The notes under the pieces: generated by a model
The model's input: the letters and a program-made list of their open reading frames with translations, nothing else
Told to the model about the DNA's origin: nothing
The model's database searches: none
Part shown: in pieces, positions 32,875-42,466 of the stretch
Layout: every line of letters begins with the position of its first letter
How positions within the stretch are numbered: the first letter of the stretch is position 1
Made by a program: the position numbers and the translations under genes
From: Symbiodinium natans
Lineage: Eukaryota > Sar > Dinophyceae > Suessiales > Symbiodiniaceae
Assembly: GCA_905221605.1 (NCBI GenBank)
Contig: CAJNDS010002127.1
Location: 37,501 to 101,500 of the forward strand
Length of the DNA: 64,000 nt
Reading direction: 5' to 3'

Positions 32875-33696
32875 TCACCAGCTGCGATCTCGATGGTCGT
32901 AGCGCCAAGGTCCACGGGAGTGCTCCGTACTGCGACTCCCCGAGCTCCACCAGGATCCTTGATCCTGCCACTGGCGGTCACGCCAGGAACTTGAGGAATG
33001 CCAGTCGTCCTGCGACCAAGAGTTGTCGCTCCACGACCAGCCACGATTCGTGTCACGATCGGCCTCCCCATAACGGGGGGCATTTTGCGATGTCTTTCTT
33101 GCATCCGCCCGCGCCTGAGCGGCCCGGGACGCTTCTGCCGATTCCTTCATCTTTCGGCACGTCTCCTTTGCCCCGCCATAATTCTCAGAGAGGATCTCGG
33201 CCAAAAAGACTGCCAGATGCTCTTCCTCATCGAAGTCCGGGATGCCAATGATGCCCTCCGTGAAGGTGAGGATGTGGGAAACCGCACGGGTGACGCGGAT
33301 GATCCGGGCGAATTCCTTCACGCCCATGAAGTTGCCGAGCCAAGCGTAGCCCATAGGTTCGAGGTTGGGGTCGTCGATGAGGCCGGCCAGGACGAGATCG
33401 TCGGCATTCTTGTCGAAGAACGCCATGCGAGCCAGGCCCTCATGATTGACCTTTTTATTCTCCCAGGCCTTGTTGGAGCCGTAGCCCAACTCACGTTGTT
33501 CGCGGGAGCGACCTTGATTGGGAAGATAAGCGCATGCCACGCAGTCCTGAATAGTGAGCCGCCTTCTCGTCCAGCCGCCCTTGATAGCGTGGATCGCGTA
33601 GGTGTCGTCCTGGTCGAACTTGTCCACCATCGACGTGTAGCCGTGCTTCATGATGCCCTTTGAGATTTTGGCGTGCCAACATGATAGCTCGGCCAT
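32875..33696 (-). CDS. Retrotransposon C-terminal frame: unknown domain with Ser/Trp/Arg-rich tail
   Basis: The 273-residue frame starts MAELSCWHAKISKGIMKHG directly after a TAG and overlaps the preceding frame, which suggests a +1 break near 33697 in one long polyprotein. Residues 1-180 form a helical, globular-looking region (FMGVKEFARIIRVTRAVSHI). Residues 185-273 are low-complexity (WSWSDNSWSQDDWHSSSSW, then RS- and RDR-rich), like RNA-binding tails. No known family was recognised. A 3' untranslated part of about 285 bp separates its stop from the purine tract. Confidence 0.6.
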   Translation of the reverse strand: MAELSCWHAKISKGIMKHGYTSMVDKFDQDDTYAIHAIKGGWTRRRLTIQDCVACAYLPNQGRSREQRELGYGSNKAWENKKVNHEGLARMAFFDKNADDLVLAGLIDDPNLEPMGYAWLGNFMGVKEFARIIRVTRAVSHILTFTEGIIGIPDFDEEEHLAVFLAEILSENYGGAKETCRKMKESAEASRAAQARADARKTSQNAPRYGEADRDTNRGWSWSDNSWSQDDWHSSSSWRDRQWQDQGSWWSSGSRSTEHSRGPWRYDHRDRSW

Positions 33697-34474
33697 CTAC
33701 GCTCTGCTGTCCCCTCAAATCATGCGCTCCAGCGGCCTGGCGAATCTTCGCGGCATCCATCTCCCAAAGGCCCTTTCCAAACTGCTCTGCCAGGGCGTCC
33801 AAGACATGGGAGCGCTCACGCGCCATCCACATTCTGAAGGCACTCTGGGTGGCCCCACGGGTGACGTAGTAGCCGCAGTGGAAACACTTGTGCTGACCTT
33901 CGAGACGAAGCTTGCCACAATTGACGCACTGAATCTGCGTGATTCCCCTGTTCCATCCAGGACGCGGCGCTTGTGTTGCCGGTGCCGTAGAGCGGGTAGC
34001 CACTCCTTCATCAGGGACCACTTGCAACTGACCTTCAGTCAAACGGTTCCTTCCTGAAGGCGACACCTCGATGACATCGGCGTCGGTGTTGAAGCGAACG
34101 TGTAGAGGTGGAAGTTCAGGAACGATGCTCTCGACCTCCTCAAGAATGGGAACGTCGAACTCCTCCTTGACCAATGGGGCTTCTTCATGCTCGACATCAG
34201 GCTCCTCTTGTACTTCTTGGAGAGGTCCCACGGCTTCAACGACCATGCTTCCGGAAGATTCGGCCTCCTCTACATGAGGGGCATTCTCTTCCTCCTCCTG
34301 TCCCTCAGGTCCATCCGCGGCAGACCACAAGATTTCATCGGTCCTTGTGTCGCGGATGTAGAGAACCGTCGATCCAGAGATCGCTTCTCTGCAGAGGACG
34401 CCCTCGGACCGTGAGTAAAACAGTCCAGCGCCCTGCCTGAGGGCATCCATGGTGTTGACGACCGCCAGGGACAT
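33491..34474 (-). CDS. Retrotransposon frame: end of Tpt1-like domain, acidic linker, zinc ribbon
   Basis: Residues 1-45 (ALRQGAGLFYSRSEGVLC...) match the last strand-helix-strand segment of Tpt1/KptA RNA 2'-phosphotransferases, whose earlier part is in the overlapping frame ending at 34335. The domain is therefore split by a +1 frame break near 34475-34486. Residues 50-125 are strongly acidic (EEEENAPHVEEAE). A zinc-ribbon motif follows: C183-x2-C186 and C197-x2-C200. After about residue 250 the frame duplicates the region encoding the next frame and is probably read out of phase. The ATG at 34474 is the first in frame but may not be a real start. Confidence 0.65.
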   Translation of the reverse strand: MSLAVVNTMDALRQGAGLFYSRSEGVLCREAISGSTVLYIRDTRTDEILWSAADGPEGQEEEENAPHVEEAESSGSMVVEAVGPLQEVQEEPDVEHEEAPLVKEEFDVPILEEVESIVPELPPLHVRFNTDADVIEVSPSGRNRLTEGQLQVVPDEGVATRSTAPATQAPRPGWNRGITQIQCVNCGKLRLEGQHKCFHCGYYVTRGATQSAFRMWMARERSHVLDALAEQFGKGLWEMDAAKIRQAAGAHDLRGQQSVDGRAIMLARQNLKGHHEARLHVDGGQVRPGRHLRDPRYQGRLDEKAAHYSGLRGMRLSSQSRSLPRTT

Positions 34475-37400
34475 TTTCTCCCGGCCCTACCTCCCGGTCG
34501 GCAAAATACACAAAGGCATTCGCGGTGTGGTGCCCGGGGATAAAGCAGGAGTCCAAGATGGCAAAGGCTCGATCCTTATAGGTGCGGTGGTAGAGCCTGC
34601 GTGGAATCTTCTCCAGGGGCAAAACCGGCCGACCTTCCCAGGTGGCAGAATGCTCATCCATCTCTGCTTCTGGGATCATGCTGAACCAGGCCTCCGCAAG
34701 GATCGAGTCAGGCACCCCTTTCATAGCATCTTTGGAGATGCCTTGGTTCGCCCTAATAAGGGTAGGGTAGCCTCCTAGGCCGTAGTACTCGGCGAGGGGG
34801 TGGTTGCGGTCAATTCGCAGCTGGAACCTGCTGCGGTTGTCGTTCTTGACGACAGTGAGGAGCATCCCGAGGCCATAATCCTTGTTCGTCTTCTTGTTCC
34901 AGGCCTCGAGGATCTTCCTTGTAGAGCACCACAATCCATCGCCCTGCAGACCTGGGACGACCTTGCCGCGGACAATACCGGACAAGGCAGTCTTGTGATG
35001 CTGGGGAATGTGGATATACTTGAAGTTCGGCATCTCGTCCTGAAGGATGTCAATCCACTCGGCCTCACCTTCCGGTGGGCATAAATGGATTGTGTCCCAG
35101 TCGAGGCCCAGCATGTCGACGAGGCACCAATCGTTATCGGTTGCGTAGTAGCCGGACTTGATGGGCTCGTCGTAGGCAGCCTCGTGTGGGCCCTTCTTTG
35201 CCCGCTTGGGGGCACTGGACTCAGGGTCGGTCCGCTGACGACTGTAGACCTCCCCCCTGGCCAAAAGCTTCTCCTTAGTCTCCCGCGCCGTTGACGACGA
35301 TGACGGAACAACGACGGCCTCCCCTGGACGGGGGGCATTTTCCTCGCTCTTCTTGATCATCTCGTCGTAGTCCTCGCGGGTAACATATTCCCCATCTCCC
35401 AGGTGAACGTGGTCCTTGAAGTCCCGGTGGACAAAGTGGTTCGGCGCGGTGTCGGGGAACTGCTCCTGGGGTCCTTGGAAGTAGATGTCGTCCCACGGGT
35501 CAGCCTCGACAAGCGGCTGATGTGTGGGCTCTACTCTTCCTCTACGGAAGTGGTTCAGGAGCTTCTCCTCCACCTGCACGTCCACAGCGAACTTGACGTT
35601 AGGCTTTGAGACGTGGCCGTAGTTCTGCAGGACCAGGTCGATGTCGGCTTCCTTGAAGAAGGAGCATTGGTGACGAAGGACCATAATCCTGGCGGTAAAA
35701 CCCAACCACCTCAACAGCTGCAAACGATAGGTGCTGTCCTCCTGGAAGTGAAAGTGGTCGAATTTGCGGATCTGGCTCGCAGGCGTATTGAAATGCTTGA
35801 CGGCCAGCCCAAGTTGGGCGGCGTAGTCGAGCAAATCCGCCATGATGGTACCCCAGTCGCGCGGGAGGTAGTAGTTGGCAGCGTCGGTCGCAGACGTGAG
35901 CAGCACAGTACCCACTGACGCCCTTGACTGTAGATCCGCCAACTTGCCTATCTCCCGGAGAACCTTTGGTCCAATGAACTCCCAGCTCCCCTTTGCCATG
36001 TGCGGGTAACCACGAAGCCACTCCGTCTTGCTCTTGAAGCCTGGGTCCAAAAACAGACCTCTGTCGCCGACGAACTCGTTCCCGTTCCAGATCATCATGA
36101 GGTCAATGCTCACCTGACCACTGGCGCCAGTTTCACGCTCCAGTTGGGTGAGTTTTCCCACGGCGAGCTCTACGAGCCGCGTGAGATTCGCACCCCATGT
36201 AGGAATGTACTCAACGCCAAGATGATGTGGGAACGCATTGCCGCGGTTGGCCTTGATGTCTGCCAGCAGATCTGTCTTCCAATTTCCTTCAGTGAGGAAC
36301 GTAGTTGTAGAGTCTGCGACGATGACAAGGTAGCGCAAACGGCCTCGAGTAGACTCGGGCTGGAGCATGGCCAAGCCTTGATCGGTGAGCTTTCCAATTT
36401 TGGCCACCAAACCAGCCTCCCTGACGTCACTGAGGGCATATTCGCACGCAAGTGGCCGCGGCAAATACTTGTAAAAGTTGTTCACGCTGGCTTCATCCTC
36501 CTGGAAAGGCGCCATGGTGCGGTATTCGGAAGACAATGAAGTCTCCCATAACCGCCGATCCCACCACTGGCGCAGGACCTCCGTCGGTGCAACGATTCCA
36601 GCGTTGGTGGCTTCCATGTCCGGCGCGCAGAAATCTGCCGCGAGAATGCAGCAGGCAGCTAATGCGTTAGTTTGTTCAGTTTTGCGAGTGCAGACGTGTT
36701 TGTGGTTACACGAAAATTGTTGTTGTGCACATGCCGCATAATTAGAACGCCTATCGCAACAGCTTTTCCAATCAATGTGGATGCAATCAGTCATGGCATG
36801 TGAATAGTTCTCACTGTCCTTAAGGTCCTGGCCTCTAGACTCGCCATGAACATGACTGCGATCACACTTGTGCGCTGCCAGCCGCTGCAATGGAATCGAC
36901 GACGCAATGGTCCAAGCTTTCCTTAGTGGTAATCCTTGGTGATTCGTAATCCCCAACATGCAACCATCGCAACGGTAGAACTCAAGTCCAAGGTCATTAA
37001 CCATATGCTGAACATGGTCCCACTTCCAATAGTCGCAATCCTTAGGGAGTTCGAAGGCAACCTGTGGTTTGTACTCTTTGAGCTTTCTTATGAATTTTCG
37101 GAACTGCTTGAGGAGTTTGCGAAACAGTTCCTGATGCTGTTCCCACTTTGGGCTGTCAGGCGTCATGCGATTCCACGGACAACCACCAGTACACGGAAGC
37201 GACGCATAAACTAAAATTGGCTTAGACGCTCCCCCCTCGTCGCAGAGGGTACTAATTTTCTGAACAACTGAAGTCAATGTAGAGTCTTTCAAGACGTCAT
37301 CCTCACTGGTGACTCGCAACACATAACATCCTTGACGTGCGCTACGATCCTGCCCTAGTTTGCTGTTGGGGGAGCAACAAAACTCGACTATGATTCGTTT

Positions 37401-38282
37401 GAACCCCAACGGCCTCGAGTATTCTCGGGCAGAAGCAGCGCTGGCCGCACGTGGGGGCAGCCTGAATCCAAGCGACTTCAAAGAATTGAGCTCTTGATCT
37501 TGCAGTGCGTCTTGTGATCGGGAGGTGTACGCAACAATGGAGAAACGTGTTCCAGTGAAAGGTAACACACAGTGTAAATTTCGCGGATCAAAGATGATGG
37601 CTTTGTTCAGGGTGGACACAGCACGACCCTTAAGGCGCTTACCATTGGGGCCGACCCGAACAATAGCATCTTCCGATGAAACAAGGGGGTCCGCAAACCA
37701 CAGTTCACCATCTTTGAAATCCCCGACACTGAGGGCAAAGCTCATGCTATCCTTAGCATTCCCATGGTCCTTGTGCACAGAGGCACCAGTACAGCTATTA
37801 AGCAACACCGAGTTCCATGTGAAGTCCTTAGGAGCATGGGCTTGTACAACTCCATTTAGGAAGCGGGCAATCTGAGGCCACCGACGTGTTGCCTTAGTCA
37901 CCCCTTGCATTCCTCCGTAAGACCGCTGCCCAAAGATATGGTAGTAGCTGCGGTTGTCTAGCTTAATCATCTTTCGCTTGGTTTTGTTGGGGTACATGAT
38001 CTGGGCTACACGCAATAAAGCCTTAGTACTGAAGTCACGGTCCTTGGTAAGCTCAGCTGCGACTGCGCAAGGATCGCCCGACGGCTTCACCACAGGGTGA
38101 GCATGAACGACAGGCTTGTTGATGAGATGAGCATCGGACTCGTGTGCCTTAGACTGCTGTCGCCCCTGAAGAGGAGCATCGACGTGCGCGATGAGCCTAA
38201 GAGCATGTTCCCATTTACCTCGGTCAGCGAAAGGTTTGGTAAAGATATCAGCTACTTGCTCTTTGGTGTCAACATTAATCAT
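34335..38282 (-). CDS. Retrotransposon extra module: RNase H tail, 2OG-Fe(II) oxygenase-, methyltransferase-, SGNH-like and Tpt1-like domains
   Basis: The frame is open from 38366; its first ATG is at 38282 (MINVDTKEQVADIFTKPF, the usual copia RNase H end), so it continues Pol after a -1 break. Residues 105-255 resemble 2-oxoglutarate/Fe(II) oxygenases of the TET/JBP type: H170-x-D172, then H237 with R246 nine residues on. Residues 295-500 resemble cytosine-C5 methyltransferases (IIVEFCCSPNSKLG, LPCTGGCPW, AFELPKD). Residues 645-850 could be an SGNH hydrolase fold (ADST651-660, WNGNE, FDHFH). Residues 1040-1262 match Tpt1/KptA: RSRFQLR, LIRANQGIS (1175-1183), RLYHRTYKDRAFAIL. The first three assignments rest on motif patterns only; Tpt1 is the firmest. 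The roles in the element's life cycle are unknown. Confidence 0.75.
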   Translation of the reverse strand: MINVDTKEQVADIFTKPFADRGKWEHALRLIAHVDAPLQGRQQSKAHESDAHLINKPVVHAHPVVKPSGDPCAVAAELTKDRDFSTKALLRVAQIMYPNKTKRKMIKLDNRSYYHIFGQRSYGGMQGVTKATRRWPQIARFLNGVVQAHAPKDFTWNSVLLNSCTGASVHKDHGNAKDSMSFALSVGDFKDGELWFADPLVSSEDAIVRVGPNGKRLKGRAVSTLNKAIIFDPRNLHCVLPFTGTRFSIVAYTSRSQDALQDQELNSLKSLGFRLPPRAASAASAREYSRPLGFKRIIVEFCCSPNSKLGQDRSARQGCYVLRVTSEDDVLKDSTLTSVVQKISTLCDEGGASKPILVYASLPCTGGCPWNRMTPDSPKWEQHQELFRKLLKQFRKFIRKLKEYKPQVAFELPKDCDYWKWDHVQHMVNDLGLEFYRCDGCMLGITNHQGLPLRKAWTIASSIPLQRLAAHKCDRSHVHGESRGQDLKDSENYSHAMTDCIHIDWKSCCDRRSNYAACAQQQFSCNHKHVCTRKTEQTNALAACCILAADFCAPDMEATNAGIVAPTEVLRQWWDRRLWETSLSSEYRTMAPFQEDEASVNNFYKYLPRPLACEYALSDVREAGLVAKIGKLTDQGLAMLQPESTRGRLRYLVIVADSTTTFLTEGNWKTDLLADIKANRGNAFPHHLGVEYIPTWGANLTRLVELAVGKLTQLERETGASGQVSIDLMMIWNGNEFVGDRGLFLDPGFKSKTEWLRGYPHMAKGSWEFIGPKVLREIGKLADLQSRASVGTVLLTSATDAANYYLPRDWGTIMADLLDYAAQLGLAVKHFNTPASQIRKFDHFHFQEDSTYRLQLLRWLGFTARIMVLRHQCSFFKEADIDLVLQNYGHVSKPNVKFAVDVQVEEKLLNHFRRGRVEPTHQPLVEADPWDDIYFQGPQEQFPDTAPNHFVHRDFKDHVHLGDGEYVTREDYDEMIKKSEENAPRPGEAVVVPSSSSTARETKEKLLARGEVYSRQRTDPESSAPKRAKKGPHEAAYDEPIKSGYYATDNDWCLVDMLGLDWDTIHLCPPEGEAEWIDILQDEMPNFKYIHIPQHHKTALSGIVRGKVVPGLQGDGLWCSTRKILEAWNKKTNKDYGLGMLLTVVKNDNRSRFQLRIDRNHPLAEYYGLGGYPTLIRANQGISKDAMKGVPDSILAEAWFSMIPEAEMDEHSATWEGRPVLPLEKIPRRLYHRTYKDRAFAILDSCFIPGHHTANAFVYFADREVGPGENVPGGRQHHGCPQAGRWTVLLTVRGRPLQRSDLWIDGSLHPRHKDR

Positions 38283-41200
38283 TTCGAAGAAGTTACGCTC
38301 GAACTGTTGTTTGATCCAAGCGAACGAAATGCGTTGAGTCCGATCGGTGTGACGTAGTTTTTCGCGTCACCTTTGAGGAGAATGGTGATGGTAGCTTGGT
38401 TGTCCTCAAGGAGTTGAACAGCAAACTTGGGGCTAAGGTGGACCTTGAGGCCGTTTAAATCGGAAACGCTTCGTCCATCCGCCCTACACTCACCATAACG
38501 GATCTCATCAAGTTCAGGATCAATTCGTGCAATGATGTCGTTTTCCCTTTGATTAGATTTGGTTTTCGGCCTAGCTTGGTAGCTGGCGGTCCTACTCGCA
38601 ACCTCACGCCACAGGAAAATCCAAAGACTGAGGCTGGGCAGACCCTGGGCACGAATACCTTGGTTGGCAGCCACAACCTCACTCTCCGTACTTGAAGTGG
38701 TGATGCTGGTCTGTTTCTTGGAAAAAGCATTTAGGGGAAAGTAAGTATTGGGGCCTACCAAGTAAAGGGCACAACCTGAAGTGGATTTACTGTCGTGGCT
38801 ACCAGCGTGGTCAGCATCGCAGAACATCCACAACTTACAATCCTGAATGCGATCCCCTATGAATCCCCTCATCCGAACTTCAAGAGAAGAGTTTATGTAA
38901 CTGATCAACCTGTGCAAAGCAACGTCACAGTCGCGAGACCACTTGGTGACTCTGGATGCCAGTGCCTGAGTGGCGCGTAACAAGTCCCACCTGGCCATTC
39001 TCGCAGCGAACAAAACCTTCATGAGTACACGGCTAGCAATAGGTTGCAGCTTACCACTAGGTTCATTGTTCTCCAGAACTTTTGCTACCCGGTTCTCATG
39101 AAAAGGAGTCGCTACGTGCTTCAGGGATTTCTTGTCGACCTTGGCCAACTCACAGTACCTATCAACACAGGACACCAAGAAATCCCGCATGTCGTAGTAC
39201 ACAACGTTCACGGGCACAGTCATGGAAGGGGTCTTTCCCTGACTGATAGATTCAGTGCTCTTGAACTTACTCTGTCGTGCTTCTCGTTTAGCTTCGGCTT
39301 TGGACCGCTTGGGTTTATTGTGCTTAGCTGCGAGAGCATGAGAAAAGTCCTCGTCACTGACCTCTGTGATAGGGAAATATGTTCTCCCAGTCCACCAACC
39401 TGATTGGTCCGCGGGGCCCCCCTGATTCAAGTCATCATGGATAGGGTCCCTACCATCATCAAACACCGTGATTCGTTGACAGCTTATGTGGGGAAATTTC
39501 GACACGTCGTCCTGCGTAGGCACATAAAGTTTCCTACGAGGATAGATGTGATGCCTAACGACTGCAGCTAACTCAGCGTCGACCTCCCAGAAGTCCTCTT
39601 TGCGGTTCGGCCGGACTTGGTAGTCGGCAGCTGGGCTAGCGTGCTTCTTGTCGAAGACGTAAGCAAATGGGTGGTCCTCCCGTGAAAGCTGGACCTGATT
39701 TTGCTCAACGTGATGACACCCGAAGTACCGTCCCAAGACCTCGGCTGGTTCCATGTCAATCACCTTAGCGATCAACTCCCAACCTTTGTTGATTTTGTCT
39801 TGGGGGCCGGCCATCTTGAAGTCATCAACGTACACAACAAGCAACAAATCTAGTTCAGCATGGTAGAATACAGAATGCCAAATGTCGGGTAGAACTGCAG
39901 TAAAACCAACACTCTCTAACTGTTCGGTACAGTACCTTTCCCAGATACCACCTGAGTCAGGGTGGCCGTACAAAGCGAGCCTGAGTGGGCAAACAGGATC
40001 TTCATACCCAGACCATTCTTTAGGCCATCTGTTTCGAGGGAGACGGACCCACGTTTCGATGCCTTTAAAAAGGGCTTGTGTGTATGCAGCGATGCCATCA
40101 GCCTGCTGTTTCACGTACCCGGGTTGGCTACCAAACACATCGATGATTTTCCCGGCCTCCATACTAGCGGGGCTTGATCCTAGTTCGGCGAAAATGGCGT
40201 GATCGTGATTTTCGTCCTGGACGTTGTTGCCCTGGAAAACACTACGACCCTTCCATTTCTTCTGGGGGTGCCCGTCCGGGAGTTCATCCCCCTTGACCGA
40301 ACAAATCTCAAAGATTTTCCCGAAATGGGCCTTGACATTCTTGTGTTTGGCTTCCGCGGCAACATCCCGGTATTCTCGAACCTTCTTTTCGAGCCAGCAA
40401 GACTTATCGGCAAGTTTCTTCCATTCTCGGTCCATGGCTTCTTTCGCAGCGGGAGTACTTTCGATTTCTTTAGGCCCGACAACCCTGGCAACAGCAGCAA
40501 ACATCTCACTCGCAACCTGACCAAGTTTGGCCCAATACAAGGACGCCATGCGATCCCTATGGGGCTCGGGGTCAGGCTCGGCGATGACAGGCATGGCCGG
40601 GGAGTCTCTAAGGGCCTTGCGAGCATCTTCCTCGGCTTCACGAGCCTTCTTGCGTTCGAATCTTTCAATGTCAGCCTCCCGTTGTGCCTTGGAATACATG
40701 TGCCAAAATTCCGAAGGAGTATCAGGTGGCCTTTTGGAACCTTTCTTATCTCTAACCAACCTCACCCCGTCCCAGTTATACCCTTTGGGGACTTTCTTCC
40801 CGTCAGGCATGGTTTTGGGGTCATGTCTTGGTAGAGTAGATGAGGCCTTAGGCACGGATGTTGCTTCCTTAGAAGATCCAGGAGCATCCCTCCCCAGCCA
40901 GTCCTCCACAGCTCCGACATCTTCGGGAACATAGTCCTCGTTTTCCTTAGCCACTTGGTCCAAGTACTCGGACAAACGATCCTTCAAATCGGAGCCGTCC
41001 AAATCAGGCACACCGGGCGGAGGCAAAGGCTCGTCCGGCGAATCCCCAGGCGGGGCGCGTGGTCCGGCACCATCTGTGCCTCCCCACGAGCAGTCCTGAT
41101 CTGAGAGGGTCGGCTTACGGAGGCTCTCCTGCAGTGCAAGCTGTTCGGATCTCATTGGGAATGTGAAATCCCCAGGCAACAACTCCATTCGCTTCGACCT

Positions 41201-42466
41201 CAGAATAGGAAAGTTTCCTATCTCGAACGCAAAGTCACAACCCTTGACGGGGGTGACGAGGTATTCCTCCTTCCAAACGAAGCCAGGCTGAACGTGGTAA
41301 CCAAGAAATATTCCCTCAACACCAGTCGGCGCAAACTTAGAGCTCGCAGGAATGTTCTGTTTGGGGTTGTTCCAGTACAACACACGTGCACCAAAAGGAA
41401 TCATGATCCCTGAAAACGGTTCCCCATACCTGGCCTCCCAGGGAACAATCCCGTTGTCAAGCCTCTTAGTTGCATTAAGTGCCATCGCGCGGTGTTGGGC
41501 GGCCAACGGCCAAAGCTTGTCGGGGAGACCCGCCTGAACAAGGTTGGAGCGGGTACCCTCCAAAATCGTCCGAATTTCTCTTTCGATTACCGACTTGTTG
41601 GTGTCCACATATTCGCGGGATGTAACATGTCGGACACCTAGGCTTTTGATAGCGGCATGAAGTTCAGGTGCGTTGTCTGAGTAGAAAACGCCAACTGCAT
41701 CTTCTTGACCTAGGAAGTGAAGAAGGTCTTCAAAACACTGATCGCTTGACTTAGTCGGAGAGGGGTAGACGTAACGAAATTTGGTGAACACGTCCTTAAC
41801 AACAAGTGCGACCCTTTCGTCCTGGAACCCATGGTCACGAAGGTCACGAGTGATGATATGGTCAACAGTGATGTGATCCCCAAAGGCCTTTGACACAATG
41901 GTACTTGAGCCCCCCTTTTTGCGGGCTTGGGGAGCCAACATCTTTGCGCGCTGACATACCTCGCAGAACGGATTCTTGGGCCTGTGCGAGAACAAGTGCT
42001 CAACAGATTTGGCTTCAGCTTTCAGATCGGCCTCTGCAAGACTGCGGGCGTTTCCTTCGTTGTCACTGTCAGGTTCAACATCGGGGTCTTCGAAGATAGT
42101 GAGGCTCAGGATTGGATTACCCTCCAGTCGGGCAACTTTGTTGTCAAGCTCCCTGACGTTCACTTTATCCTCAACCTTGACCCAAGAACCTTCCCTGAAC
42201 AACCAAGTAGATCTGACTTCGCATCTTGGAAACCTTGGTGTAGCAGTACGAAACGTCTTTGGTTTGTGTCCGACAATCAAGTACTTAGCATTTGGGTGCG
42301 AAACCCAACCTGGTCTTTTGAGCTTCTCTTTGGGGATATCTATCGGCGGCACCTCATTGATGGCTGCGGAGATCTCAGGATCGGGGTGCTCGACCACTGG
42401 ATCTCGTTCCTCTGCTGCTCCTGCGAAAGCCTCGGCCGGCCCTATTGGGCGGCAGTTTTCTGAAAA
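38279..42466 (-). CDS. Retrotransposon Pol: integrase, reverse transcriptase, RNase H
   Basis: Read as a -1 frameshift extension of Gag-Pro, the frame begins at the slippery site; with no ATG nearby, its first usual start-like codon is GTG at 42397. Numbering from that codon: the zinc-binding HHCC is H134, H138, C145, C148; the integrase core is D179 (TVDH), D241 (YSDNAPE) and E272 (VIEREIRTI). The D-E spacing is shorter than usual. RT motifs include LALYGHPDSGGIWERY (807-822) and the catalytic YVDD (856-859). RNase H has DADHAGS (1194-1200), TSSTESE and EDNQATI. A Pro/charged linker occupies 430-640. A WEVD-type module (936-1010) lies between RT and RNase H and also occurs in Gag. Products integrate and copy the element. 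Confidence 0.93.
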   Translation of the reverse strand, partial: FSENCRPIGPAEAFAGAAEERDPVVEHPDPEISAAINEVPPIDIPKEKLKRPGWVSHPNAKYLIVGHKPKTFRTATPRFPRCEVRSTWLFREGSWVKVEDKVNVRELDNKVARLEGNPILSLTIFEDPDVEPDSDNEGNARSLAEADLKAEAKSVEHLFSHRPKNPFCEVCQRAKMLAPQARKKGGSSTIVSKAFGDHITVDHIITRDLRDHGFQDERVALVVKDVFTKFRYVYPSPTKSSDQCFEDLLHFLGQEDAVGVFYSDNAPELHAAIKSLGVRHVTSREYVDTNKSVIEREIRTILEGTRSNLVQAGLPDKLWPLAAQHRAMALNATKRLDNGIVPWEARYGEPFSGIMIPFGARVLYWNNPKQNIPASSKFAPTGVEGIFLGYHVQPGFVWKEEYLVTPVKGCDFAFEIGNFPILRSKRMELLPGDFTFPMRSEQLALQESLRKPTLSDQDCSWGGTDGAGPRAPPGDSPDEPLPPPGVPDLDGSDLKDRLSEYLDQVAKENEDYVPEDVGAVEDWLGRDAPGSSKEATSVPKASSTLPRHDPKTMPDGKKVPKGYNWDGVRLVRDKKGSKRPPDTPSEFWHMYSKAQREADIERFERKKAREAEEDARKALRDSPAMPVIAEPDPEPHRDRMASLYWAKLGQVASEMFAAVARVVGPKEIESTPAAKEAMDREWKKLADKSCWLEKKVREYRDVAAEAKHKNVKAHFGKIFEICSVKGDELPDGHPQKKWKGRSVFQGNNVQDENHDHAIFAELGSSPASMEAGKIIDVFGSQPGYVKQQADGIAAYTQALFKGIETWVRLPRNRWPKEWSGYEDPVCPLRLALYGHPDSGGIWERYCTEQLESVGFTAVLPDIWHSVFYHAELDLLLVVYVDDFKMAGPQDKINKGWELIAKVIDMEPAEVLGRYFGCHHVEQNQVQLSREDHPFAYVFDKKHASPAADYQVRPNRKEDFWEVDAELAAVVRHHIYPRRKLYVPTQDDVSKFPHISCQRITVFDDGRDPIHDDLNQGGPADQSGWWTGRTYFPITEVSDEDFSHALAAKHNKPKRSKAEAKREARQSKFKSTESISQGKTPSMTVPVNVVYYDMRDFLVSCVDRYCELAKVDKKSLKHVATPFHENRVAKVLENNEPSGKLQPIASRVLMKVLFAARMARWDLLRATQALASRVTKWSRDCDVALHRLISYINSSLEVRMRGFIGDRIQDCKLWMFCDADHAGSHDSKSTSGCALYLVGPNTYFPLNAFSKKQTSITTSSTESEVVAANQGIRAQGLPSLSLWIFLWREVASRTASYQARPKTKSNQRENDIIARIDPELDEIRYGECRADGRSVSDLNGLKVHLSPKFAVQLLEDNQATITILLKGDAKNYVTPIGLNAFRSLGSNNSSSVTSSK
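38352..38366 (-). other. -1 frame junction between Pol and the extra module (GCG AAA AAC)
   Basis: RNase H homology passes from the Pol frame (...EDNQATITILLKGDAK) to the -1 frame (LRHTDRTQRISFAWIKQQ) within GCGAAAAACTACG. The run of five A at 38358-38362 is either a slippery site (not a perfect X XXY YYZ) or the place of a one-base deletion or sequencing error. Confidence 0.75.
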
